From assembly GCA_001657315.1 (NCBI GenBank), contig LYSV01000028.1:34353-86738 (forward strand): a DNA stretch of 52,386 bases. The letters run 5' to 3'. Positions 6,853-15,356 of the stretch are shown in pieces. The translations under genes were made by a program, and so were the position numbers. The number at the start of each line of letters is the position of its first letter. Positions within the stretch are counted from its first letter, which is position 1. A model generated the notes under the pieces. The model saw only the letters and a program-made list of their open reading frames with translations, had not been told where the DNA came from and made no database searches. Source of the stretch: Flammeovirgaceae bacterium BBD 1991-12 (lineage in GTDB: Bacteria > Bacteroidota > Bacteroidia > Cytophagales > Cyclobacteriaceae).

Positions 6853-9800
6853 TCATTTTGCACCTGAACGCATTGGTTTAATCCTGAATACCAGGTAAAG
6901 TAAAAACAGACACCCAAGGGATGCTATTGTATAATAGATATAAGCCATCCCTTGAGGTGTCCGTTCAATTGATTCGGGGCTTCCCCATAATTCCATCCCT
7001 GCCCAATTTACGGGGTGTGCGCTGTATTGATCGGCACTGTTCAGGTAATGAATCTGAGCTTCATGAATAGCTGTATTCAAAGGAATGCCCTTGTCTATCT
7101 CTTCGTAGGTTTTGCCCATTATCATTGCGGTGGAATGATCGTTGATTCGCCAGAGTGTAAGTAGTACACTCTTACAACCGGCAAATGAAAAGCCTCTGGC
7201 CATACTGTAAACACCTTCAGAACTAAAGATCTTACCGTAGCCAGTCTCACAGGCACTTAGTACGGTCAGGTCATTGTCAAGATTTAGATTGTACAGTTCG
7301 TAAGCAAACAATTTTTCATCTTTAAATTGTAAAAAATTAGTATACATATCATTTTGGCTGGCCCCACCATGTATAGCCAGGTGGATTATGCCATATTTGG
7401 GAGCTTTGGTCATAAATGTAGCTTTGAGTACATCCTGATCAGCTATGAACTCACCAGCCATTATGTCGGCTATTAAATTTATTTCTTTGATTGTCCCCGG
7501 AAGATTGATTAATTCCTGAGTTTCCTGCTCCTCATTTGACCAACCGAAAGCAAGTAACCCGGTTTTGGAATTTTTCAACCGGGGTGTGAAATGAGCAGCT
7601 GCGTCATGGGCATAAGAAACAATATATTTACGTGCCACGTAGTCCAGGTCTTTATAATTTGGTACTGATGTATCAGCAGGTTTAGAAGTGATCAATGCGT
7701 GAAAAGGCAATAGGTTCAATGGCCCGTCAGGAACTATGAAGAGCTTTGTTGGCTTTTGTTTTGGTTCAAGGTCTTTCAGAACAGGTAGTAGAAGTTTACT
7801 GTACAGATTGTATGCGAGGTCACTGTATTTTTTAAAGTCATCGATCAGACTTTCAGGTCTGGGGCCTTTTGCAATGATCTTTGACAACTCATTGATCTGG
7901 TCAGTTAAGGTTGTATCATTTTGGATCTTGACCAAATTTGTTTTATTCGGAGTAGTTGTAAGCACGTACATGGATGTTTCACCGAAAAAATATTCAACAA
8001 AAAGAGAACCTTCTTCTCTATGGATCTTTTCAAATGGAAATATGCCCAGATCCGGTTCCCTGAATCGATACTCCGGGAACATGGTTATCAAGTCATCCTG
8101 CCATTCTGAGAATTGTTCATTCAGAGATAGTATTTGCATACTCACAGATCGCTCCACAGAATCATTCTTATGATTTTCACCTAATATGTATCTTCGATTT
8201 TGTAACAGGGCTATTTCGCTTCTTAGTTTTCGCTCCTTTTTAAGGATACTATCGGGAATATTGTAGTGTGAATAGTTTTTTACCTGTTCCAATCGTTCAG
8301 ACAGTAGTCTGGACTTACTTCTTTCCATCAAAAAATATGCTGTTTTCAGGTACTGGCTATCACCGGATTCTGTGAAAAGCAGGTAGCTGCATTCAATTGC
8401 GGCCTCATAGATAAAATAGCTTTTCTGCATTAATTGAAGTTTGGACATTTCCACTTCCTGAGAATTCCAGTATGCATTCATTAAACTTTCGGACAGTTGA
8501 AAACATTCCAGTGCCAATTTTAATTGAGTCAATTGATTGGATTGGGTAAATAGTGCCATGAGCGCTTTTCCCTTACTGGCTATAACTTCATACAGATATG
8601 CGCGTTCTTCAAGAATCTGGTAAGATGGATTTGACCAATTCTCCAGATTACCCGCAGATGTGGCCACCTGAATAGAGTTCTGGGAATAATGCAGGGCAGA
8701 ATCAAACCATTGGTTCCCGAGCATTAGATCCGCCAGATATTTATAGGTGTATGATAAAGCAAAGTGACTTGTATTCTCATCTGATTGTTGGATTTTCAGA
8801 GCATATCTGTAATTCTGCAGGGAACCTTCAAACAGACTTAGTTTGTTTAAACCACCCGCTTTGATTATATAGGCATCTGCCAGTCTCCTTGTATCATTTG
8901 GAACGTGATTATTTATTAATACTATCATACTATCAGCACATGCAATGGCACTTTTTGGATCATTTGAGGTGATGAAGGCTACGCCCAGATTGTAGTAGTC
9001 ATGAGCTAATTCCGAGTAAGACGGATGACGCATAGAAGCTCTGAAACTCAAGGATTTTTTATAGTACTCTATTGCTCGTTTTGATTGACTCCTGTTATCA
9101 TAAATATTGGCGATCATACCGAAACATCTTACGAGAGAAATAGTATCCTGAACATTGTCGGATTCCAGTGCTTCAATAGCTTTAAACCCATAAGCCAGTG
9201 CCTGATCAAAGTCTTTTAATGAGCGTTTTGTTGTGGCAAGATTATAATAGGTTCTGTATAGAAGTCTGGTATCAGTTTTATCGAGCCCCTTTAGTGAATT
9301 TAAAGCCAGTTGAAAATATCTCTCCGCTTTCAGGAAATCCCGAATGTAGTAACGGTATATTTCACCAATGCCATTATAGCTTTCGATCACCTTTTCATGG
9401 CGTTGTCCCAGTAGATTAAGTCTGGTTCTCAATGATTGATCATGAGCTTGCAACGCTTTATCCAACTCGTTACTTCTTGTGTAAAAGATTCCAAGAGCAT
9501 AGTGGGCACTTGCCAGAGCAAGGCCGTTTGGTCCTTTGCTTTTTCCGATTAAAACAGCCGAATCTAAACTGGGTTTCGCAAGCTCGAAATTCCTCAACCC
9601 TGAAAAAGCGTACCCTTTTCCTGCCAGCGCATAAATGAGAGTTTCCCAGTCTCCTTCCTTTTTTGCTCCGGCCATAACATCATCATAGACCTTAAGAGCC
9701 TGACCATATTTCCGCTGCCGGGCCAGTTGATCCGCCTGCTCAAGCAATGTTGTGGTTTGTTCATCCCCGGTACGAAACACTTCTGCATTTAACTGAGAAA

Positions 9801-9870
9801 ATGTAGAACTCAACAGTATAAGCAAACCAATTACTATAGATTTCACAGCTAAAAAACGCTTTGATTTCAA
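6853..9870 (-). CDS. TPR-CHAT protease-like protein, exported and membrane anchored
   Basis: CHAT domains are caspase-like cysteine peptidases. The 1005-residue protein has a signal peptide (about residues 1-29), many TPR helices (about 35-420), a helical linker, a C-terminal CHAT domain (about 660-960) and one transmembrane helix near the end (about 972-992). The catalytic pair is visible: H834 in HLAIHGGA and C874 in LSACETG, followed by the typical GFSFAGCKSVLLTLWRIND. Signal peptide plus tail anchor puts the domain outside the cytoplasm, probably periplasmic. It converges on the second sigma operon and its two tagged small proteins, which are candidate partners or substrates; that link is inference. 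Confidence 0.9.
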   Translation of the reverse strand: MKSKRFLAVKSIVIGLLILLSSTFSQLNAEVFRTGDEQTTTLLEQADQLARQRKYGQALKVYDDVMAGAKKEGDWETLIYALAGKGYAFSGLRNFELAKPSLDSAVLIGKSKGPNGLALASAHYALGIFYTRSNELDKALQAHDQSLRTRLNLLGQRHEKVIESYNGIGEIYRYYIRDFLKAERYFQLALNSLKGLDKTDTRLLYRTYYNLATTKRSLKDFDQALAYGFKAIEALESDNVQDTISLVRCFGMIANIYDNRSQSKRAIEYYKKSLSFRASMRHPSYSELAHDYYNLGVAFITSNDPKSAIACADSMIVLINNHVPNDTRRLADAYIIKAGGLNKLSLFEGSLQNYRYALKIQQSDENTSHFALSYTYKYLADLMLGNQWFDSALHYSQNSIQVATSAGNLENWSNPSYQILEERAYLYEVIASKGKALMALFTQSNQLTQLKLALECFQLSESLMNAYWNSQEVEMSKLQLMQKSYFIYEAAIECSYLLFTESGDSQYLKTAYFLMERSKSRLLSERLEQVKNYSHYNIPDSILKKERKLRSEIALLQNRRYILGENHKNDSVERSVSMQILSLNEQFSEWQDDLITMFPEYRFREPDLGIFPFEKIHREEGSLFVEYFFGETSMYVLTTTPNKTNLVKIQNDTTLTDQINELSKIIAKGPRPESLIDDFKKYSDLAYNLYSKLLLPVLKDLEPKQKPTKLFIVPDGPLNLLPFHALITSKPADTSVPNYKDLDYVARKYIVSYAHDAAAHFTPRLKNSKTGLLAFGWSNEEQETQELINLPGTIKEINLIADIMAGEFIADQDVLKATFMTKAPKYGIIHLAIHGGASQNDMYTNFLQFKDEKLFAYELYNLNLDNDLTVLSACETGYGKIFSSEGVYSMARGFSFAGCKSVLLTLWRINDHSTAMIMGKTYEEIDKGIPLNTAIHEAQIHYLNSADQYSAHPVNWAGMELWGSPESIERTPQGMAYIYYTIASLGCLFLLYLVFRIKPMRSGAK

Positions 9871-10188
9871 CTTTTTAAGAGTCGTATTGACGAGTATAAT
9901 ATTATAAAATTAATCATTATTACAGACAATGTTGCATTTGAGATCCGCTCGAAATAAAGGAGGGCATACTATTGCTTTTGAAGTATTGAGTACCTATCTT
10001 TGGCATACCTTTAAATATGAATATTTATCTATTTTTATTAAAAATAAAACTAAAATAGAGATAAATATAAAAATATCGTTTATTTAACTATCCATTCTGT
10101 GGAGGCTACGGCGTCTACATACTTTCTGATTTACCTGTGATAAAGTATTGGATACTTCTTTTATGTTACTTAATTATAATAATGAGCC
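9871..10188. other. 318-bp AT-rich gene-free stretch
   Basis: It separates the divergent CHAT and small-lipoprotein genes and should hold the promoters of both. It is very AT rich at 10010-10085. I see no reliable promoter match, repeat or reading frame. Confidence 0.5.
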
Positions 10189-10344
10189 ATGAGAAAACTT
10201 ATTTTTAGCCTGAGTATAATCACCTGTAGTTTGTTGTTTATGGGATGTACAGAAGAGCAGGTGCAACCCGGTGAAACCTACACGAAATCCGATCATACTG
10301 AAGATCCTACGGACGAATTAAAGGAAGATCCTCCACTTTACTAG
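10189..10344 (+). CDS. Small lipoprotein, 51 residues
   Basis: The ATG at 10189 opens MRKLIFSLSIITCSLLFMG followed by C20, a clear lipoprotein signal with a LFMGC lipobox. The mature part is only 32 residues, acidic and polar (EEQVQPGETYTKSDHTEDP), with no fold I can recognise. It lies between the CHAT gene, which diverges from it, and a converging lipoprotein gene. Such small entericidin-like lipoproteins are common; the function here is unknown. Confidence 0.6.
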   Translation: MRKLIFSLSIITCSLLFMGCTEEQVQPGETYTKSDHTEDPTDELKEDPPLY

Positions 10345-10410
10345 AATTTACAGTTGCTGTAACGGCGTAATTAACAATTCAGATCAACACAGATACATTC
10401 GTTGGAATGT

Positions 10411-10761
10411 TTACCGATCCTGTTTTATGAACCTGGATACCAATGTGTCTTTTTCCGTCATAGCTTGCACGAAAAAGAGGCCTTGCCTGTATGATGAGAC
10501 GTTAAAATAAAAATGATGCCAGCCTGCGGGGACAGGGTCCATTCTCTCAATCATTTCCATAGGTGCACCATGAAGATCGATAATTGAGACTTTTACTGCG
10601 GACGGCTGGAACAATTCAAAAGATACAGTCATATCTGAAATGACCGGATTAGGTTCTACAATGATTGCGGAGGTTGGTGTTTCCATTATATCATTGTCAT
10701 CCGATGAACATGACAGCAGAACCACGAGAAATAATATGAGCAGGGGTCGGGAGGAGGTCAT
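10411..10761 (-). CDS. Lipoprotein with secretion-tail-like beta domain
   Basis: The 116-residue protein has a lipoprotein signal (LLILFLVVLLSC, C18) followed by a short acidic linker. It then has a domain resembling the C-terminal type A sorting domain of the type 9 secretion system (about residues 35-114): VEPNPVISDMTVSFEL, VKVSIIDLHG, GWHHFYFNVSSYRQGLFFVQA, SRFIKQ. That domain normally sits at the end of long secreted proteins. Here it stands alone behind a lipid anchor, so it may be a surface lipoprotein or a remnant of a longer gene. Confidence 0.7.
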   Translation of the reverse strand: MTSSRPLLILFLVVLLSCSSDDNDIMETPTSAIIVEPNPVISDMTVSFELFQPSAVKVSIIDLHGAPMEMIERMDPVPAGWHHFYFNVSSYRQGLFFVQAMTEKDTLVSRFIKQDR

Positions 10762-10971
10762 TTTTTTACGAAGTTATGAATGTCGGAATAAAAGACTGAT
10801 TTGAATTTAATAAAAAACAGGCTCTATACCCAAACAAATATTCATAGTACCGCAGCTTCTTAGTATTGGTCATGGTGCTATTGGAGTTTGATTGCAGGGA
10901 CCGGAACAGCTCTGTTTCCTTCAATTTCAAAACAGGACAAGGACAAATTGGAAGGGGTGCTTTGGTGCTGC

Positions 10972-12510
10972 TTACCCGGCCCAACCCTCGCGGTCCAGGC
11001 TACGGTACTGAATGGCCTCCGCAAGATGTTCGATCCTGATCTCTTCTGTTCCGGCCAGGTCGGCAATGGTACGGGATACTTTTAGTATGCGGTCATAGGC
11101 CCGGGCAGACAGTCCCAGTTTCTCCATGGCTGTTTTCAGCAGGGTCTTACCTGCTTCATTGATCTGACAGATCTCCTTTACCCTTTGTGATGGCATCATA
11201 GCGTTGCAGTGCAATGATGCATCCCCTTCAAACCGTTTGGACTGAACTTCCCGTGCCGTCATCACCCTTTCCCGTATCTCCTCACTGCTTTCGGTTTTGG
11301 TAGTTCCTGTCATTTCATCAAAGGATACCGGAGTTACCTCCACATGCAGGTCGATACGGTCCAGCAATGGGCCACTCACTTTGCTCAAATAGCGCTGTAC
11401 CACTCCGGGTCCGCACACACATTCCTTTTCCGGATGGTTGTAGTAGCCACAGGGGCAGGGATTCATACTGGCGATAAGCATGAAGTTAGCCGGATAATCA
11501 TGTGATACCTTTGCCCGGGATATGGTCACCCTACGCTCCTCCATGGGTTGGCGCATTACCTCCAGTACCGTACGTTTAAACTCCGGCAACTCATCCAGGA
11601 ACAGTACACCATTATGAGCCAATGATATTTCTCCAGGCTGTGGATTACCACCACCACCTACCAGTGCCACATCACTGATGGTGTGGTGTGGACTTCTGAA
11701 AGGACGGGAAGATATCAGCGCTGCATCCGAGCCCAGCCGGCCTGCTACGGAATGGATCTTGGTCGTTTCCAGTGCCTCATGCAGGGAAAGGGGAGGAAGA
11801 ACGGAGGAAAGCCGCTTGGCGAGCATAGTCTTACCCGCTCCGGGAGGGCCTATCATGATCACATTGTGCCCGCCCGCTGCTGCGATCTCCATGGCTCTTT
11901 TAATATTGTCCTGCCCCTGCACATCGGAAAAATCCACTTCGTAATTGTTCAGCTGGGCCATGAAGACATCCCGGGTATCCATCTTCAGAGGAGCAATGGA
12001 GACCTTACCCTCGAAAAAATCCACGGCTTCCTGCATGTTTTCTACCCCTATGACCTCAAGATCGTTGACGATTGCTGCCTCGCGGGCATTTTCCTTAGGA
12101 AGTATGAAGCCCCTGAATTTGTTTTTTCGGGCTTCTATAGCTATTGGTAGTACCCCTTTGATTGGCCGAAGCTCACCATCCAGTGACAATTCACCCATCA
12201 CCACATACTCGTCCATCTTTTCTCCCTTGAATTGCCCTGAGGCCTGCAGCACACTCAGTGCAATAGGAAGGTCATAGGCGCTGCCCTCTTTCCTGATATC
12301 AGCCGGCGCCAGATTGACTACCACCTTTTGTCTGGGCATACGGTAGCCATAGTGTTTCACCGCCGATTCCACACGATGGGCACTTTCCTTGACAGCGCTG
12401 TCCGGCAGGCCGCTCATCCAGAACTTTGTGCCCTGTACTACGGTGACCTCAATAGTGATGATCCGGGCATCGACACCGAATACCGCTGCTCCATAGTTTT
12501 TAGATACCAT
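10972..12510 (-). CDS. YifB/ComM family Mg-chelatase-like AAA+ ATPase
   Basis: The 512 residues match the family length. In order: an N-terminal Lon-protease-like fold domain (about 1-170; the LAPADIRKEGSAYDLPIAL signature), Walker A GPPGAGKTMLAKR (about 222-234), a SPHHTISDVALVGGG loop, Walker B-like NGVLFLDELPEF, and the zinc-type cluster NPCPCGYYNHPEKECVC near residue 350. The family includes ComM, a hexameric helicase that promotes branch migration during natural transformation. The stop abuts the gmhA stop-start junction at 12510, so the two genes are probably co-transcribed. Confidence 0.93.
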   Translation of the reverse strand: MVSKNYGAAVFGVDARIITIEVTVVQGTKFWMSGLPDSAVKESAHRVESAVKHYGYRMPRQKVVVNLAPADIRKEGSAYDLPIALSVLQASGQFKGEKMDEYVVMGELSLDGELRPIKGVLPIAIEARKNKFRGFILPKENAREAAIVNDLEVIGVENMQEAVDFFEGKVSIAPLKMDTRDVFMAQLNNYEVDFSDVQGQDNIKRAMEIAAAGGHNVIMIGPPGAGKTMLAKRLSSVLPPLSLHEALETTKIHSVAGRLGSDAALISSRPFRSPHHTISDVALVGGGGNPQPGEISLAHNGVLFLDELPEFKRTVLEVMRQPMEERRVTISRAKVSHDYPANFMLIASMNPCPCGYYNHPEKECVCGPGVVQRYLSKVSGPLLDRIDLHVEVTPVSFDEMTGTTKTESSEEIRERVMTAREVQSKRFEGDASLHCNAMMPSQRVKEICQINEAGKTLLKTAMEKLGLSARAYDRILKVSRTIADLAGTEEIRIEHLAEAIQYRSLDREGWAG

Positions 12511-13088
12511 TACTCAGTCAGCTTTTCTATGAGCAGGATAAGTATATGTATGATTTTAATATGAATTTCCTGAATACGATCAGCGTACCCATAATATGGA
12601 ACACAGATCTCCACATCAGCCATGCCGGACATCTCGCCACCGCCATTGCCGGTCAGCGTCACTACCCGGGCACCTTTGTTCCGGGCTTCTTTGATGGCCT
12701 GGATAATATTTTTGGAGTTACCACTGGTGCTTATGGCAAGGATCACATCCTTGTCGGTGGCTACAGCTTTTACATATCTTGAATACACATATTCAAAGCC
12801 AAAATCATTACCTACACAGGAGAGGTGGCTGGGGTCAGCAATGGCAATCGCCGGCAGAGGTTCCCGGTCATCGCGGAACCGGCCCGTCAGCTCCTCTGCA
12901 AAATGCATGGCATCACAATGTGAGCCACCGTTACCACATGAAATGGCCTTGCCTCCTTTTTTAAAGCAGTCAGCAAAGAGCTCAGCAGCTTCTTCGATTC
13001 GTGCTATATTCTGGGGGTCCGAAAGAAATTTTTCGAGTACATCGACAGCAAGCAGTAGCTCCTGCCTGATCAGTAGTTGGTTGTCCAT
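12510..13088 (-). CDS. gmhA: Phosphoheptose isomerase (sedoheptulose-7-phosphate isomerase)
   Basis: It converts sedoheptulose 7-phosphate to D-glycero-D-manno-heptose 7-phosphate, the first step of heptose supply for lipopolysaccharide or S-layer glycans. The 192-residue length equals the family norm. SIS-fold signatures are present: [22 protein letters not shown] (zinc and substrate site), [11 protein letters not shown] (phosphate loop) and VTLTGNGGG. Near the C-terminus, [17 protein letters not shown] carries the conserved Gln, Glu and His. It shares one base with the yifB-like gene downstream and lies 8 bp after the small membrane gene. Confidence 0.93.
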   Translation of the reverse strand: MDNQLLIRQELLLAVDVLEKFLSDPQNIARIEEAAELFADCFKKGGKAISCGNGGSHCDAMHFAEELTGRFRDDREPLPAIAIADPSHLSCVGNDFGFEYVYSRYVKAVATDKDVILAISTSGNSKNIIQAIKEARNKGARVVTLTGNGGGEMSGMADVEICVPYYGYADRIQEIHIKIIHILILLIEKLTE

Positions 13089-13096
13089 AAATGAAA

Positions 13097-13441
13097 TTAT
13101 TCGGTAGTAGCGCCGTCGGACGCCGGGGTATTCCTTGTAGAAACATCACCTTTGGTAGCCTCCTGAAGGTCAAACATCTTGGCCTTGAAGGAATTGGCTT
13201 CATGCTCCAGTCGTTCTACTTCCTTTTTGGTTTGCCTCTGGGCCATGGTTACCATTACAATATTGACTATAAAAAGTATAAGGCCCAATACAGCAGCGTA
13301 GATCATCCAGTCCATTCTATCTCTGAGCCACAGCAGAAACTCAAAATCTTCTGATCGGTAATTGGTGTAAATGGCTGTGATCAGGAATGCGAAATGGAAA
13401 AGAAAATAAACGAGGTAGAATATGGATTTAGGTTTCTTCAT
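13097..13441 (-). CDS. Small membrane protein with coiled coil
   Basis: A 114-residue protein with two transmembrane helices (about residues 8-26 and 45-66) separated by a short loop, then a heptad-like helix ([21 protein letters not shown]) and a polar tail rich in Thr, Ser and Asp. I do not recognise a named family; similar small proteins sit near cell-envelope genes in Bacteroidota. It lies just upstream of gmhA, with an 8-bp gap, in the same direction. Confidence 0.65.
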   Translation of the reverse strand: MKKPKSIFYLVYFLFHFAFLITAIYTNYRSEDFEFLLWLRDRMDWMIYAAVLGLILFIVNIVMVTMAQRQTKKEVERLEHEANSFKAKMFDLQEATKGDVSTRNTPASDGATTE

Positions 13442-13500
13442 ATGTTACTTTCCGCTATATAACCAACGTAGGGTATTGCAATTAAAACTACAAAAATTAA

Positions 13501-15324
13501 TCAAGTATTCTGCATGGCGCTCAATTTTTTGTAAAGACCGCCACCTTTCACCAACTCGTCATGTGTGCCGCGTTCCACGATCTCTCCGCTTTGTATCACC
13601 ACGATCTCATCAGCATGCTGTATAGTGCTCAGGCGGTGAGCTATCACAATGGAGGTGCGGTTTTGCATGAGATTGGCCAGTGCCTGCTGTACCAGCATTT
13701 CCGATTCGGAATCCAGCGCGGAGGTAGCCTCATCCAGCAGCAGGATTGGCGGGTTTTTCATAATAGCCCGGGCTATGCTTATCCTTTGCCGCTGACCACC
13801 GGATAGCTTCATGCCCCGATCACCAATATTGGTTTGGTAACCGCCTTCCAGTTCCATGATAAAATCATGGGCGTTGGCTATTCTGGCAGCATGTATGACC
13901 TCTTCTTCACTGGCATTGTCTATGCCGAATGCAATATTGTTGAATATGGTGTCATTGAAAAGGATGGATTCCTGGGTCACAATGCCCATCAGCTGCCGTA
14001 GCGATTCGATCCTGCACGCCGTCAAAGGATGATCATCGATCTTGATAACTCCGTCAGTGGGGTCGTAAAAACGTGGAATGAGATCCACCAATGTGGACTT
14101 GCCACCTCCTGAAGGACCTACCAGCGCTACAGTGGTTCCTTTTTTGATCTTAAGGTCTATTTTTTTCAGGACCGGCTCCCTGTCATACGAAAACGATACA
14201 CCCTGAAACTCAATATCCTTGTCAAAACCTTGTATTTCCAGAGCGTTGGCATGGTCCTGAATGGCGGGTGTGGCGTCCACTACTGAAAATATCCTTTCGC
14301 CGGAGGCAATACCTTTTTGTACTCCCGAAAGCCCCTGTGAAAAGGCCTTCGCTGGTGAGATGATCTGAGAAAAAATGGCCAGATAAGCGATGAACTGACT
14401 GGCAGAAAGTGCAGTTTCCTCGTCCAGTACCAGTGAGCCTCCGTAATAAAGGATAATCGTGATGATCCCCACCCCCAGAAACTCCGATACAGGAGAACCC
14501 AGCTCTTTCCGGTAGGAATAGGAAAGATTTACCTTACGGTAATAGTCCGTTTCTGCTCCTATCTTTTTGTTGACATATTCACGGGCGTTGAAAGCCTTTA
14601 TAATCCGCATGCCTCCCAGCGTTTCGTCGAGAATGTTTACAATGCGCCCCAGGGACTGCTGACTCTGGATAGCCTTGCGTTTTAGTTTTTTAACAATATA
14701 GCCCAGCGCCCCACCTGCGATGGGAAGTATGAGAATGGTAAAAACAGTGAGCTTGACAGAAATGGTGAAGAGCAAAATAAAATAAATAATGATCTGCACA
14801 GGCTCCCGAAACAAGGCCTTGGGACTGCTAAGCACGGAAACCTCCACCTCCTGAATGTCATTGGTAATACGGGACATCAGATCTCCCTTGCGTTCGTTGG
14901 TAAAAAAGCCAAGATGCATGCGTGATACCTTTTCGTAGATATCCATGCGTAGATATTTAACAGCATCGAGCCGGATCCGGGCGCTGATCACGGCTGCGAG
15001 GTACCTGAACACATTTGTGAGAAAAACGGACACCAGTACCACAATACAGACAAAGACCAGCGCCTGCTTTTGTCCACTGTTCTCTATGATGGTAGTAAAG
15101 TGATAATTAAAATAGTTACTTATGTATTCTGTGCTGATCTCAAATTCAGTGGGTTTTTCAAACACCACATCAGGTGTCAGCTTAAAAAGTACATTGAGCA
15201 GAGGGATGAGCATGGCCAGGTTGAACGCACTGAAGATCACACTCAAAATAATAAACACAATGTACTGTGGTACAAAAATCCTGAGTTTTCTGGCGTACCC
15301 AAAAATTCGAAAAAATGTTTGCAT
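13501..15324 (-). CDS. MsbA-like ABC exporter (fused permease and ATPase)
   Basis: The 607-residue half-transporter has an N-terminal six-helix transmembrane domain (about 1-330) and a C-terminal nucleotide-binding domain (about 360-600). Seen directly are Walker A GPSGGGKST, the Q-loop VTQES, the signature LSGGQRQRISIARAI, Walker B ILLLDEATSALD and the H-loop IAHRLST. Such homodimers flip lipid A or other lipids across the inner membrane. The neighbouring gmhA and an outer-membrane barrel gene fit an envelope role. It could also be a multidrug exporter; the substrate cannot be decided from sequence. Confidence 0.9.
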   Translation of the reverse strand: MQTFFRIFGYARKLRIFVPQYIVFIILSVIFSAFNLAMLIPLLNVLFKLTPDVVFEKPTEFEISTEYISNYFNYHFTTIIENSGQKQALVFVCIVVLVSVFLTNVFRYLAAVISARIRLDAVKYLRMDIYEKVSRMHLGFFTNERKGDLMSRITNDIQEVEVSVLSSPKALFREPVQIIIYFILLFTISVKLTVFTILILPIAGGALGYIVKKLKRKAIQSQQSLGRIVNILDETLGGMRIIKAFNAREYVNKKIGAETDYYRKVNLSYSYRKELGSPVSEFLGVGIITIILYYGGSLVLDEETALSASQFIAYLAIFSQIISPAKAFSQGLSGVQKGIASGERIFSVVDATPAIQDHANALEIQGFDKDIEFQGVSFSYDREPVLKKIDLKIKKGTTVALVGPSGGGKSTLVDLIPRFYDPTDGVIKIDDHPLTACRIESLRQLMGIVTQESILFNDTIFNNIAFGIDNASEEEVIHAARIANAHDFIMELEGGYQTNIGDRGMKLSGGQRQRISIARAIMKNPPILLLDEATSALDSESEMLVQQALANLMQNRTSIVIAHRLSTIQHADEIVVIQSGEIVERGTHDELVKGGGLYKKLSAMQNT

Positions 15325-15356
15325 AAATAATCAGCCTGCAAGTTAGGCCTTTCACC

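Noticed and set aside
7736-8173. Reading frame of 145 residues on the plus strand
   Set aside because: It lies wholly inside the CHAT gene on the opposite strand and has no family features.
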